Origin: Streptomyces geranii
GTDB lineage: Bacteria > Actinomycetota > Actinomycetes > Streptomycetales > Streptomycetaceae
Direction of reading: 5' to 3'
Length of the DNA stretch: 64,000 nucleotides
Assembly: GCF_002954775.1 (NCBI RefSeq)
Contig: NZ_PJME01000008.1
Location: 1 to 64,000 of the forward strand
In this document: one piece after another, positions 47,895-56,779 of the stretch
How the letters are laid out: each line of letters starts with the position of its first letter
Numbering within the stretch: position 1 is the first letter of the stretch
Notes under the pieces: model-generated
What the model was told of the DNA's origin: nothing
The model's input: the letters and a program-made list of their open reading frames with translations, nothing else
Databases searched by the model: none
Made by a program: the position numbers and the translations under genes

Positions 47895-49613
47895 TCAGCC
47901 GGTGAACTTCAGGTCCGTTATGGCCTGCTTGTAGCCCGCGTTGCTGAAGGAGTCACCAGGTGCGTACGGAAGGGCGGTGAACCAGACCAGCACGTACTGA
48001 CTCTTCGTCGGCTTGGCGACGGACACCTTCGCGGTGGTGCCCGTCGTCGTCACCGTACCGAGCTTCGTCATCGAGGTCAGAGGGACCGACGAACTCGACG
48101 ACTCCGTCGCGTACAGCGTGACCGTCGTGTGGTCCCCGCCGAAGAGAAGCCCTATCGAGGCGGCCGAGACCTCCTTGGCCGAGCCGAAGTCGTAGACGAT
48201 GCCCACACCGGGCTTGTACGCCGGGTTCATGTCCGGGCCGTCTGTGTAACTCGCGGTGCGCCAGTACGTCGAGCTGTCGTTGTCGTACGTCTTGCCGACG
48301 TCCTCCGGGTGCTGGGCGCTGCCCTTGGCGACGTACTCCTCGGCGCCCTCGATCTTCAGGGTCGTCACCGGCTTGGCCGTGTTCGTGGGCTTGTCGTTGT
48401 CGTCCGGTGTCTGGGTCTGGTTGGTGTCCTCGGAGCCGCCCTGGTCCAGCAGCGCGTCCGCCAGCTGCCAGCTGCCCAGGCCCAGTGCGGCGATCAGCAG
48501 CGCCGACACCGCCCACTTCAGCGCCTTGCCGGTGCGGCTCTGCAGCGGGGGCGGCGGGGTGGGCAGGGGCTGGGTGACGCCCGGGCGGGGCGCCTGGCGG
48601 CCGTACGAGCCCTGTTGGTAGGTGGTGCGCTGGTACTCGGGCGGGGCCGTGAACACCGGCTCCGGCGGGCGGATGCGGGGCATCTCGCCGATCGCCTTGA
48701 CCAGTTCCTCGGGCGTCGTGCACGCGGACTCGTGCCGCGAGGCGGTGGCGCCGTCGTTGGCGAGGGCGCGCATCGCGAGTTCCGACAGGCCGCGGTGGAC
48801 TCCGGCCCGGACCTGGTCGGGTGCGATCAGGCCGACGCCCTTGGGCAGCCCCGACAGGCCGTACGCGTCGCTCTCGTACGGCCAGCGCTGGGTGAGCGCG
48901 GCGTACAGCAGGGCGCCGATCGCCTCCGTGTCGGTGCGCTGCGGGGTCTCGGAAGTGATGCCGCGCAGCGCGGCGTTGACCGCGAGGCCGCGCACGCGCC
49001 ACTGGCCGGACGAACTGCGCAGGATGGTGCCCGGGGTCAGGCGCAGATGCGCGAGGCCCTCACGGTGGGCGGCAGCCATCGCGGAGGCGATCTGGCTGAC
49101 CATCTGGTAGGCGTCGTGCGGCTCCAGCGGGCCGGCGGCCAGGAGCGCGGTCAGCTCCGTGGCGTCGGGCAGCCACTCGTGGACCACGTAGACGAGGTCG
49201 TTCTCCTCGACGGCGTCGAGGACCTGCACGAAGCGGGGGTCGCCGAGCAGCGCCGAGGAGCGGGCCGCGGCCAGCACGGAACGTGCCCGTGAGTGGTCCG
49301 CGGGCAGGATGTGCACGCCGACGGCGCGACGAAGTTTCTCGTCGACCGCGCGCCAGCTGCTGAATCCGTCCAGACGGGTGACGCACTCCTCCAGGCGGTA
49401 GCGCCTGGCGAGTTTGTGGCCGCTGTGCAGTTCGGGCGGTGAGGCCTTTCCGGGACTCTCGGTCCCGCCGCTCCCCTGTGCCTCGTCGTTGTCCGTGTCC
49501 CGCTCCCGGTTCTGGGCCACGCCGTCGGCCGTGGACTCGTCCGCCTGCGCGGTCAGCGGCTCGTCGCCGCTGTTGCCTGCCACGTCGACGGCAGCCGTGC
49601 TCCGTTCCGCCAC
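47895..49613 (-). CDS. Membrane pseudokinase with discoidin-like ectodomain (MviN-associated)
   Basis: A protein of 572 residues. A polar Asp/Glu-rich start (about 1-65) precedes a kinase-like fold (about 75-305) that lacks catalytic residues: the HRD site reads AHLRLTPGTIL and the DFG site reads VRGLAVN, with no clear glycine loop. A Pro-rich linker, a membrane helix (about 357-378, LKWAVSALLIAALGLGSW) and an ectodomain (about 410-572) follow. The ectodomain has YDNDSSTYWRTASYT and VYDFGSAKEVSAASI, as in discoidin-type sugar-binding folds. This is the split form of the C-terminal half of mycobacterial MviN (Rv3910). GTG 49613 follows GGCAGGAG. It lies 118 bp downstream of murJ. Confidence 0.87.
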   Translation of the reverse strand: MAERSTAAVDVAGNSGDEPLTAQADESTADGVAQNRERDTDNDEAQGSGGTESPGKASPPELHSGHKLARRYRLEECVTRLDGFSSWRAVDEKLRRAVGVHILPADHSRARSVLAAARSSALLGDPRFVQVLDAVEENDLVYVVHEWLPDATELTALLAAGPLEPHDAYQMVSQIASAMAAAHREGLAHLRLTPGTILRSSSGQWRVRGLAVNAALRGITSETPQRTDTEAIGALLYAALTQRWPYESDAYGLSGLPKGVGLIAPDQVRAGVHRGLSELAMRALANDGATASRHESACTTPEELVKAIGEMPRIRPPEPVFTAPPEYQRTTYQQGSYGRQAPRPGVTQPLPTPPPPLQSRTGKALKWAVSALLIAALGLGSWQLADALLDQGGSEDTNQTQTPDDNDKPTNTAKPVTTLKIEGAEEYVAKGSAQHPEDVGKTYDNDSSTYWRTASYTDGPDMNPAYKPGVGIVYDFGSAKEVSAASIGLLFGGDHTTVTLYATESSSSSVPLTSMTKLGTVTTTGTTAKVSVAKPTKSQYVLVWFTALPYAPGDSFSNAGYKQAITDLKFTG

Positions 49614-49731
49614 CGTCGCTCCTGCCTCCCCATCCAATGTGAGCTTTCCGACGCCAAACCCAATTGTGCCCACAGTCCGCCGCTCTGCACGACACGCGGT
49701 GGCGGACGATGGTTGTGCGCTTGCCCTCGAC

Positions 49732-51990
49732 TTACCGTCCCAGTCGCCCGCGCACCATACCCACCAACGAGTTGAGTTCCTCAATGCGCATCCGGCGGGC
49801 GGCCACGTAGAAGACGACGAGCAGGACGGCGCCGCCGCCGAGCAGGGAGGCGAACGAGCCGCCGACACCCTGCCCCAGGGTGATGCCGATGCCGTAGCAG
49901 GCCGCGCCGCTGAGCAGCGCCGCCGGTACCGAGGCGATGCCCAGCCGGGCGTAGGTGCGCAGGACGCGGGTGCCGTCGAGGTCGCCGCCCAGCCGCTTGC
50001 GCAGCCGGTTCCAGGCGACGCCGACGCCGATCGCGTAGGCGAGGCCGTAGGAGGCCGCCATGCCGACCACGGCCCAGCGGGACGGGAGGACGAAGAAGCA
50101 GAGGGCGGAGGCCGTCGCGTTGACGGCGGCCACGATCACCGTGTTGTAGAAGGGCGTGCGGGTGTCCTCGTACGCGTAGAAGGCGCGCAGGACGACGTAC
50201 TGCACGGAGTAGGGGATCAGGCCGAGGGCGAAGGCCATCAGCATGAAGCCCATGTTGGTGGCCTCGGTGGTGCCCGAGGAGCCGAAGATCAGAGTGCACA
50301 TGGGGATGCCGAGGGCGACGAAGCCGAAGGCGATGGGCACGATCGCGACGGCGGTGGTGCGCAGGCCCTGGGAGATGTCGTCGCGGACCGCGCCGGCGTC
50401 GCCCTCGTGGGCGGAGCGGGCCAGTCGTGGCAGCAGGGCCGCCATCAGGGAGACCGTGATGATGGCCTGCGGCAGACCCCAGATGAGCTGGGCGTTGGCG
50501 TAGGCGGCGAAGCCGGTGCCGTCGACCGGGGAGTTCTTGCCCGCGGCGGTGGACAGCTGGGAGACGACGATCGCACCGGCCTGGTTGGCGAGCACGAAGA
50601 GGAACGTCCACTTGGCCAGCGTCACCGCCTTGCCGAGGCCGTGGCCCTTCCAGTCGAAGCGCAGCCGCATCCGGAAGCCGGTCTCGCGCAGGTACGGGAT
50701 CATCGCGAGGGCCTGGACGACGAGGCCGAGCAGGATGCCGATGCCGAGGAGCCGCTGGCCCTCCGGCGGGATGGTCGTGACCTTCATGCCGGAGTCCGCG
50801 GCGGTGCCGTAGACCCAGATGAACATGCCCAGCGTCACGATGATGACGATGTTGTTCAGGACCGGCGTCCACATCATCGCGCCGAACTTGCCGCGGGCGT
50901 TGAGGATCTGACCCATCACCACGTGGATGCCCATGAAGAAGATCGTGGGCAGGAAGTAGCGGACGAAGGTGATGCCGACCTCGTTGGCCGCCGGGTCACT
51001 GGCGACCGGGTCGGACAGCAGGCGGATCAGGAGGGGGGCTCCGGCGACCGCGAGCACGGTGAGAGCGCCGAGCGCGACCACGACCAGGGTCAGCAGCCGG
51101 TTGGCGTAGGACTCGCCCCCGTCCTCGTCCTCCTTCATCGCGCGGACGAGCTGGGGTACGAAGACGGAGTTGAGACCGCCGCCCACGGTCAGGATGTAGA
51201 CCATCGTCGGCAGCTGGTAGGCGACCTGGAACGTGTCGCCCAGCAGGCCGACGCCCAGCGCCGACACGATCAGCGCGGAGCGGATGAAGCCGGTGAGGCG
51301 GGAGACCATCGTGCCCGCCGCCATGACGGCGCTCGACTTCAGCAGCCCCGAGGCGCGACCGCCCTTCTTGGTGGCCACCGGTGCCGGTGCGGGCGTGGCC
51401 TTGGGGGTGAGCTGCATCGTGGCGTCGGACGCCGGTGTCTGGGCCCGCGGCACGGGGCCGGGTCCCCGTACGGGCGAGGGGGACGGGCCGGGGACGGCCG
51501 GCGGCTCCATGGGCTGCTGGCCGCCGCCCTGCTGCTGGTCCCGGAAGAGATGGGCGAAGGCGTCCGGCTCGTGCCGTTCCTCCCCGGCCCGGCTGACCAG
51601 GGCGTCGACACCCACGTACTGCGTGGTGCGGGGATCGTCGCCGTACGGCAGGTACTGGGTGGCCCCGTCCGGCTCGGGCGCCGGTGTCTGGGCCCAGACC
51701 TGCGGGTCGGGGGCGTACGGCGACTGGGCGGGCTGTCCGTAGAGCGGGGGCTGCGGCTGGTAGGTCCCGGGGGGCGGCGGGGGGTGCGCGGCGCGGTCGT
51801 AGAGCGCCTCGGCAACCGGGTCCTGGGCGGAGAGGTCCTGGGACCGGTACGGGTCCTGGGCGTAGGCGTCCTGGAGGTACATGTCCGCGGGGGGCTGCGC
51901 CGGCACCTGGCCGTGCTCGGGCGGCGGGCCCTCGGGGTGGCCCGAGTCGCCCGCGCCCTGACCGCGGTCACCGTCGTACGGCGCGTTCAT
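49732..51990 (-). CDS. murJ: Lipid II flippase MurJ (MviN)
   Basis: A protein of 752 residues. The first about 195 form a low-complexity cytoplasmic leader (Pro, Gln, Tyr, Asp, with DAYAQDPYRSQD repeats). The MATE-like core (about 215-745) has some 14 helices, including the LLKSSAVMAAGTMVSRLTGF first helix and LLGDTFQVAYQLPTM. MurJ moves lipid-linked peptidoglycan precursor outward. It is followed by the pseudokinase gene and preceded by the DUF6049 gene. The long leader distinguishes it from the about 510-residue enzymes of proteobacteria. The start at ATG 51990 is tentative because the leader is low-complexity. Confidence 0.94.
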   Translation of the reverse strand: MNAPYDGDRGQGAGDSGHPEGPPPEHGQVPAQPPADMYLQDAYAQDPYRSQDLSAQDPVAEALYDRAAHPPPPPGTYQPQPPLYGQPAQSPYAPDPQVWAQTPAPEPDGATQYLPYGDDPRTTQYVGVDALVSRAGEERHEPDAFAHLFRDQQQGGGQQPMEPPAVPGPSPSPVRGPGPVPRAQTPASDATMQLTPKATPAPAPVATKKGGRASGLLKSSAVMAAGTMVSRLTGFIRSALIVSALGVGLLGDTFQVAYQLPTMVYILTVGGGLNSVFVPQLVRAMKEDEDGGESYANRLLTLVVVALGALTVLAVAGAPLLIRLLSDPVASDPAANEVGITFVRYFLPTIFFMGIHVVMGQILNARGKFGAMMWTPVLNNIVIIVTLGMFIWVYGTAADSGMKVTTIPPEGQRLLGIGILLGLVVQALAMIPYLRETGFRMRLRFDWKGHGLGKAVTLAKWTFLFVLANQAGAIVVSQLSTAAGKNSPVDGTGFAAYANAQLIWGLPQAIITVSLMAALLPRLARSAHEGDAGAVRDDISQGLRTTAVAIVPIAFGFVALGIPMCTLIFGSSGTTEATNMGFMLMAFALGLIPYSVQYVVLRAFYAYEDTRTPFYNTVIVAAVNATASALCFFVLPSRWAVVGMAASYGLAYAIGVGVAWNRLRKRLGGDLDGTRVLRTYARLGIASVPAALLSGAACYGIGITLGQGVGGSFASLLGGGAVLLVVFYVAARRMRIEELNSLVGMVRGRLGR

Positions 51991-52037
51991 GGTTACCCCA
52001 CCTCATCGTTCACCGGGCCCACCGGCCACGACATCGC

Positions 52038-54437
52038 TCAACGGTCCACTCTCTCACCCGTCCCGGACGGGTCGGCGCTTTCCGGTGCGGTGTCCGGCGC
52101 CGGGTCACTCGGCTGCTCCGGGGCGTCTGCCCGCGGCAGCGGGTCCGACTCCCCCTGAGGACGGTCCTCGGGACCGGCGTGGTTCTCGTCGCCGTCCTCG
52201 CCCTTGTCCGCGTCCTTGTCAGGGTCCGTCTCCGCGGCCTCGTCCCCGGGTCCGTCGCCGGACTCCTGGGGACGCCGGGCCGCGGCGCGCTTGCGCTGGG
52301 TGTACATGCGCAGGCCGGCCAGCACCAGCAGCAGGAAGCCGCCGCCGATGACCAGCATCGCCATGGCCGTGAACTCGGTGACCCGCACGTCGAAGTAGAC
52401 GGCCGGTCCGTACTTCTGGCCGTCCTTCGTGTACAGCTGCGCCATCACGGTGATCGGGCCGTTGGCGTTGGACGACGTGTCGAACTTCACCGACTGGCTG
52501 TGCCCGCCGGAGACCGCGACGGACCGCTCCTGGTAGTCGTCGTCACCGATCTTGAGCCGCGTCGGGTTGGTCGAGGTGACCCGCAGGACGAGGTTGTCGA
52601 CGGGCTGTACGAGGTTGTTCTGGACGGTCACCGGGATCGTGGCGCTGCCGCCGGAGAGCTTCGTCTCGGACTTGTCGATCAGCTTGACCTGGTCGGTGAG
52701 GTTGTCGAGGTACGACTTCACGCCCTTGCGGAAGCTGTCCGCCGCGCCGGACCGGCCGCGCCAGGAGGTGGCCATCTCGCGGTTGATGGCCCGCCCGAAG
52801 GGGGTCTCCACGCGGGTCCGGTCGGTCAGGATGATCTTGAAGTTGTCGAGCTTGTCCTGCGTGGTCGCGATCTGCGCGAAGGCCGACTGCGGCGCCTGCT
52901 GCTTGCGCAGGGAGGCCGGGTACGAGGACGCCGAGGGCACCTTGGTGGTGGCGCCCGGGTCCGGCTTGGTGTCGGCGGTCGCGGTGAGTTCCTGGGCCTG
53001 GGACCAGTTGCTGTCCTGGAGGGCGGTGACCGCCTCCGCCATCGTCCGGGCCTGGCCGGCGGACGGCATGCGCTGCGGGGCGACGACGACGGTGCGCTGC
53101 TTGTGGGTCTGGAGGTTGGCCGTGAGGCTCTGGGCGAGGAATCTCTGCACCGCGAGCGTGGAGCTGTCGGCGTTCGTCATGTCGCCCTGGAAGGCCGTGG
53201 ACAGCCGGGCGTCCGAGACCACCGCCGTGGTGCCGCCGCCGATGGGGCGGGCGGCGGAGGGCGTGTACGGCAGGTCGCCGGTCTCCTTGAGGCTGTCGCT
53301 GCGCGCGATCACCTTGTCGGCACCCGCGGAGGTGGCGATCTTGACGATCGACGGGTCGACGGCGCCGTTCACCGGCCAGGCGAAGTCGGTGCTCGGGGTG
53401 ACGTGGAGGATCGTCTCCACCGTGCTGGCGGCGACGTCCGTGGCGCTCTTGAGATGGCTCAGGGTGCCGGTGACGTTCTTGCCGTTGTGCGCGATGGAGG
53501 CGAGGTCGGGGTCGGCGAAGGGCAGCGCGACGACCTCCTTGCCCGCGACCGCGTCCTGGAGTTCGGCGAGCCACTGCTTGGCGACGGCCTGGCCCGTGCC
53601 GGGTGTGCTGGTGCCGTCGGCGCCCTGGACGCCGTAGGTGCCGATCATCGCGTCGACGGAGGCCAGCAGGTCGGGGTCGATCACCCAGGTGACGTCGAGG
53701 CTCTTGCCCAGGGACAGCATCTGGTCCAGGCGTCCGCCCGGGGAGATCTCCTGGGAGAGGTCGTCGTTGAGGAAGACGGGCGTCTGCTGCTCGCCCGGCC
53801 CGGTCTCCGCCGTCATGTGGACCGTGGAGACCAGCGGCCACAGATACGTCGTCCGCGTCCTGGTGTCCGCCTCCTCGGGCTGCCACGGCAGGAACGTCCG
53901 CTGGATCCCGAGCACCTGCTCGTACGGCGCCGCGGCGGTCTCGCCGGACAGGGAGACGCCGAACTGGTAGACGCCGTCCTGGCCGAGGTCCAGCTTGTCG
54001 ACCGGCACGGAGATGCTGAACGGCTGGGCGACGCCCGGAGTGAGCTTCGAGAACTTCTCGACGTACTTGCCGCCGATCTCCGTCCCGTCGGCTCCCGGTA
54101 CGTAGTCGGTGCGCGCGGCGACGTCGTCGATCCCGGAGCGGGTGGTCAGCAACTGGCCCACCCGCAGGTCCACATGGGCGTCCGTGACGGCCCGCTTGCC
54201 CTTGTTGAGCACCGTGCCGGACACGGTCAGGGTGTCCCCGTCCGTGGGGGCGCTCGGGGTGAGCGTGTCGACGGAGACGAGCACCGGGTCCGACCCGGCG
54301 GCGTACGCCGGCTGCCCGGCGGGAAGCTGGAGGAGACCGGCCAGCAGGGGCGCCCCCGTGAGCAGCACTCCGGCTCGCCGGAACCACCGGCGCGCGGGAG
54401 AGGGAGTCAGCCCCGGGAAGTCTGCCGGCTCGGCCAC
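52038..54437 (-). CDS. DUF6049 family secreted membrane-anchored protein
   Basis: A protein of 799 residues. A signal sequence (FRRAGVLLTGAPLLAGLLQL then PAGQPAYA) is followed by a large beta-rich extracytoplasmic part starting SDPVLVSVDTLTPSAPTDGD. A C-terminal membrane helix (about 690-712, AMAMLVIGGGFLLLVLAG) and an acidic Asp/Glu/Pro tail follow. Recalled as DUF6049, the homologue of mycobacterial Rv3909, always next to murJ. A role in wall synthesis is inferred from that linkage only. It is divergent from cca across 219 bp, and murJ starts 47 bp downstream. Confidence 0.85.
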   Translation of the reverse strand: MAEPADFPGLTPSPARRWFRRAGVLLTGAPLLAGLLQLPAGQPAYAAGSDPVLVSVDTLTPSAPTDGDTLTVSGTVLNKGKRAVTDAHVDLRVGQLLTTRSGIDDVAARTDYVPGADGTEIGGKYVEKFSKLTPGVAQPFSISVPVDKLDLGQDGVYQFGVSLSGETAAAPYEQVLGIQRTFLPWQPEEADTRTRTTYLWPLVSTVHMTAETGPGEQQTPVFLNDDLSQEISPGGRLDQMLSLGKSLDVTWVIDPDLLASVDAMIGTYGVQGADGTSTPGTGQAVAKQWLAELQDAVAGKEVVALPFADPDLASIAHNGKNVTGTLSHLKSATDVAASTVETILHVTPSTDFAWPVNGAVDPSIVKIATSAGADKVIARSDSLKETGDLPYTPSAARPIGGGTTAVVSDARLSTAFQGDMTNADSSTLAVQRFLAQSLTANLQTHKQRTVVVAPQRMPSAGQARTMAEAVTALQDSNWSQAQELTATADTKPDPGATTKVPSASSYPASLRKQQAPQSAFAQIATTQDKLDNFKIILTDRTRVETPFGRAINREMATSWRGRSGAADSFRKGVKSYLDNLTDQVKLIDKSETKLSGGSATIPVTVQNNLVQPVDNLVLRVTSTNPTRLKIGDDDYQERSVAVSGGHSQSVKFDTSSNANGPITVMAQLYTKDGQKYGPAVYFDVRVTEFTAMAMLVIGGGFLLLVLAGLRMYTQRKRAAARRPQESGDGPGDEAAETDPDKDADKGEDGDENHAGPEDRPQGESDPLPRADAPEQPSDPAPDTAPESADPSGTGERVDR

Positions 54438-54656
54438 GCGTTCGCCCGTCCCTAGTCGTCAGTGGTCGTCGGAATGTGCGTCCACGCATGGTAACGATGC
54501 GCGCTGAGGGGAAGTGCCGCGGACTGCTCCACAAGATCGTGGAACACCCTCCGGCTGTCCTCTATGTGCGTGTATTGATGGAGGAGTCCCCGGCGGCGGG
54601 CGTGGACGTTTTATGAAGGCGCGGTCCGCGGCCCGCGCCACGTACCCTTTTCTGTT
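54438..54656. promoter_or_regulatory. Divergent promoter region of cca and the DUF6049-murJ operon
   Basis: 219 bp between divergent starts. It must carry promoters in both directions; no boxes could be assigned reliably. Confidence 0.5.
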
Positions 54657-56099
54657 GTGCCGAACGCCAACGAAGACACCTCCAGCGCCCTGAACCAGGG
54701 GCAGCCCCACACGGTCAGCGAACTGCTGAGGATCGCCCCTGTCGCCGACGATCTCGCCCGCCGCTTCCAGGAGGCCGGGTTCTCCCTCGCCCTGGTCGGC
54801 GGCTCCGTCCGGGACGCGCTGCTGGGCCGGGTCGACAACGACCTGGACTTCACGACCGACGCTCGCCCCGAGGACGTACTGAAGATCGTGCGGCCCTGGG
54901 CGGACGCCGTCTGGGAGGTCGGGATCGCCTTCGGGACGGTCGGTGCGCAGAAGGGGGGCTACCAGATCGAGGTGACGACGTATCGGTCGGAGGCCTACGA
55001 CCGGACCTCGCGCAAGCCCGAGGTGTCGTACGGCGACTCCATCGAGGAGGACCTCGTCCGGCGGGACTTCACCGTGAACGCGATGGCCGTCGCGCTGCCG
55101 GAGAAGGTGTTCATCGATCCGTACGGCGGACGCGAGGACCTGGTACGGCGGGTGCTGCGTACGCCGGGCACGCCCGAGGCGTCCTTCTCGGACGACCCGC
55201 TGCGGATGATGCGGGCCGCGCGGTTCGCCGCCCAGCTCGACTTCGAGGTGGCCCCCGAGGTCGTCACCGCCATGACCGAGATGGCCTCGCGCATCGAGAT
55301 CGTCTCGGCCGAGCGGGTACGGGACGAGCTGAACAAGCTGGTCCTCTCCGCGCACCCGCGCAAGGGCCTGACGCTGCTGGTGGACACCGGCCTCGCCGAC
55401 CACGTCCTGCCCGAGCTGCCTGCCCTGCGGCTGGAGCGCGACGAGCACCACCGGCACAAGGACGTGTACGAGCACACGCTGATCGTCCTGGAGCAGGCGA
55501 TCGAGCTGGAGCAGGACGGTCCCGACCTCGTCCTGCGCCTCGCCGCGCTGCTGCACGACATCGGCAAGCCGCGCACGCGCCGTTTCGAGGAGGACGGCCG
55601 GGTCTCGTTCCATCACCACGAGGTGGTCGGGGCGAAGATGACCAAGAAGCGGATGGCGGCGCTGAAGTACTCCAACGAGCTGGTGAAGGACGTCTCACGT
55701 CTGGTCGAACTTCACCTGCGTTTCCACGGGTACGGCACCGGGGAGTGGACGGACTCGGCGGTCCGCCGTTACGTCCGGGACGCCGGCCCTCTTCTCGACC
55801 GCCTCCACAAGCTGACCCGCTCGGACTGCACGACACGGAACAAGCGCAGGGCCACGGCGCTCTCGCGTGCCTACGACGGCCTGGAGGAGCGCATCGCTCA
55901 ACTCCAGGAGCAGGAGGAGCTGGACGCGATCCGTCCCGACCTGGACGGCAACCAGATCATGGAGATCCTGGGCGTCGGGCCCGGACCGGCGATCGGGCAG
56001 GCGTACAAGTTCCTGCTGGAACTGCGGCTGGAGAACGGTCCGATGGAGCGGGAAGCGGCGGTGGCGGCGCTCAAGGAGTGGTGGTCCGAGCAGGGCTGA
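54657..56099 (+). CDS. cca: CCA tRNA nucleotidyltransferase
   Basis: A protein of 480 residues. The class II nucleotidyltransferase head shows LVGGSVRDALLGRVDNDLDF with the DxD metal pair and RRDFTVNAMA, RMMRAARFAAQLDF motifs. An HD domain follows with HTLIVLEQA, ALLHDIGKPRTR and HHEVVGAKM. It adds or repairs the 3' CCA of tRNAs, needed here because neither tRNA gene in the window encodes CCA. GTG 54657 is used. Annotated PcnA in some Streptomyces genomes. It is convergent with the LppU-like gene; two parS sites separate them. Confidence 0.94.
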   Translation: MPNANEDTSSALNQGQPHTVSELLRIAPVADDLARRFQEAGFSLALVGGSVRDALLGRVDNDLDFTTDARPEDVLKIVRPWADAVWEVGIAFGTVGAQKGGYQIEVTTYRSEAYDRTSRKPEVSYGDSIEEDLVRRDFTVNAMAVALPEKVFIDPYGGREDLVRRVLRTPGTPEASFSDDPLRMMRAARFAAQLDFEVAPEVVTAMTEMASRIEIVSAERVRDELNKLVLSAHPRKGLTLLVDTGLADHVLPELPALRLERDEHHRHKDVYEHTLIVLEQAIELEQDGPDLVLRLAALLHDIGKPRTRRFEEDGRVSFHHHEVVGAKMTKKRMAALKYSNELVKDVSRLVELHLRFHGYGTGEWTDSAVRRYVRDAGPLLDRLHKLTRSDCTTRNKRRATALSRAYDGLEERIAQLQEQEELDAIRPDLDGNQIMEILGVGPGPAIGQAYKFLLELRLENGPMEREAAVAALKEWWSEQG

Positions 56100-56118
56100 G
56101 GCCGTGAAACGGCGCGAT

Positions 56119-56132
56119 GTTTCACGTGAAAC
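56119..56132. promoter_or_regulatory. parS site in an extended palindrome
   Basis: A perfect GTTTCACGTGAAAC at the centre of a perfect 30-bp palindrome (56111-56140) 11 bases after the cca stop. As RNA it would form a hairpin. Confidence 0.95.
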
Positions 56133-56159
56133 ATCGCGCCGGAACCCGCAGAGGGCGAT

Positions 56160-56173
56160 GTTTCACGTGAAAC
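56160..56173. promoter_or_regulatory. parS site in an extended palindrome
   Basis: A perfect GTTTCACGTGAAAC at the centre of a perfect 28-bp palindrome (56153-56180), 27 bp right of the preceding parS, between convergent genes. Confidence 0.95.
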
Positions 56174-56214
56174 ATCGCCCTTCGTGCGTGTGGGCCGGGT
56201 CAGGCCCGGACGGC

Positions 56215-56664
56215 TCAGACCTCCTTGAGGCAGAGCACCACGTCGTGGCTGCCGCCCTGCTGGTAGTAGGCGATCGTCGACTCCGTGACGGCCTCGCACT
56301 TGTTGGCGTCGCTGGTGTTGTCGAACTTCTGGACAACCTTGAACTGTGCGTCGCTGGAGGTGCAGTCGACCTCGTTGAGGTCGGCGTCCGTGTCCGTGCC
56401 GTCGTTGTGCATGCAGGCGCCCACGGACGTCGTCTCCGCGTCGCTCTGGTTGAAGTACCACTTGCCGCCGGCGATGGCTATCGCGACGACGATGAACACG
56501 CCTATGCGGACCAGCTTCTTGCCGAAGCGGTTCGTGGGCGCGGGCGGCGGGACCGGAGCTCCCTGGAACGGGGCACCCTGGTGCGGCGGGTACGGAGCCT
56601 GGGGCGCCGTCGGCTCGGCAGAAGCAGGGGTGTTCGGGTTCTGGTCCTGCGGCGGAGTGGTCAC
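56215..56664 (-). CDS. LppU/SCO3897-like membrane protein
   Basis: A protein of 149 residues. A Pro/Ala/Gln-rich cytoplasmic part (about 1-45) leads to a membrane helix (about 50-70, KLVRIGVFIVVAIAIAGGKW) and an extracytoplasmic domain of about 75 residues with four Cys (VGACMHN, VDCTSSD, NKCEAV, VVLCLKEV), likely two disulphides. This matches the LppU/SCO3897 family by context and Cys pattern (recalled). GTG 56664 follows AAGGGGGA; an ATG at 56739 is in frame but adds unlikely residues. Function is unknown. Confidence 0.82.
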   Translation of the reverse strand: MTTPPQDQNPNTPASAEPTAPQAPYPPHQGAPFQGAPVPPPAPTNRFGKKLVRIGVFIVVAIAIAGGKWYFNQSDAETTSVGACMHNDGTDTDADLNEVDCTSSDAQFKVVQKFDNTSDANKCEAVTESTIAYYQQGGSHDVVLCLKEV

Positions 56665-56779
56665 TCGGGGGTCCCCCTTGGCTATGGGTGTGCTTGGTGC
56701 GAAGTAAGACGCACGTAAATTACCGGGACCCACTGACATCTCTGTACCTCAGAGGGTCTCTGTGGCCTTCATGTGACAC

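Noticed and set aside
51684-54455. 923-codon + strand frame opposite the DUF6049 and murJ genes
   Set aside because: Shadow frame produced by high GC at third positions. The opposite strand has recognisable proteins with signal and membrane segments.
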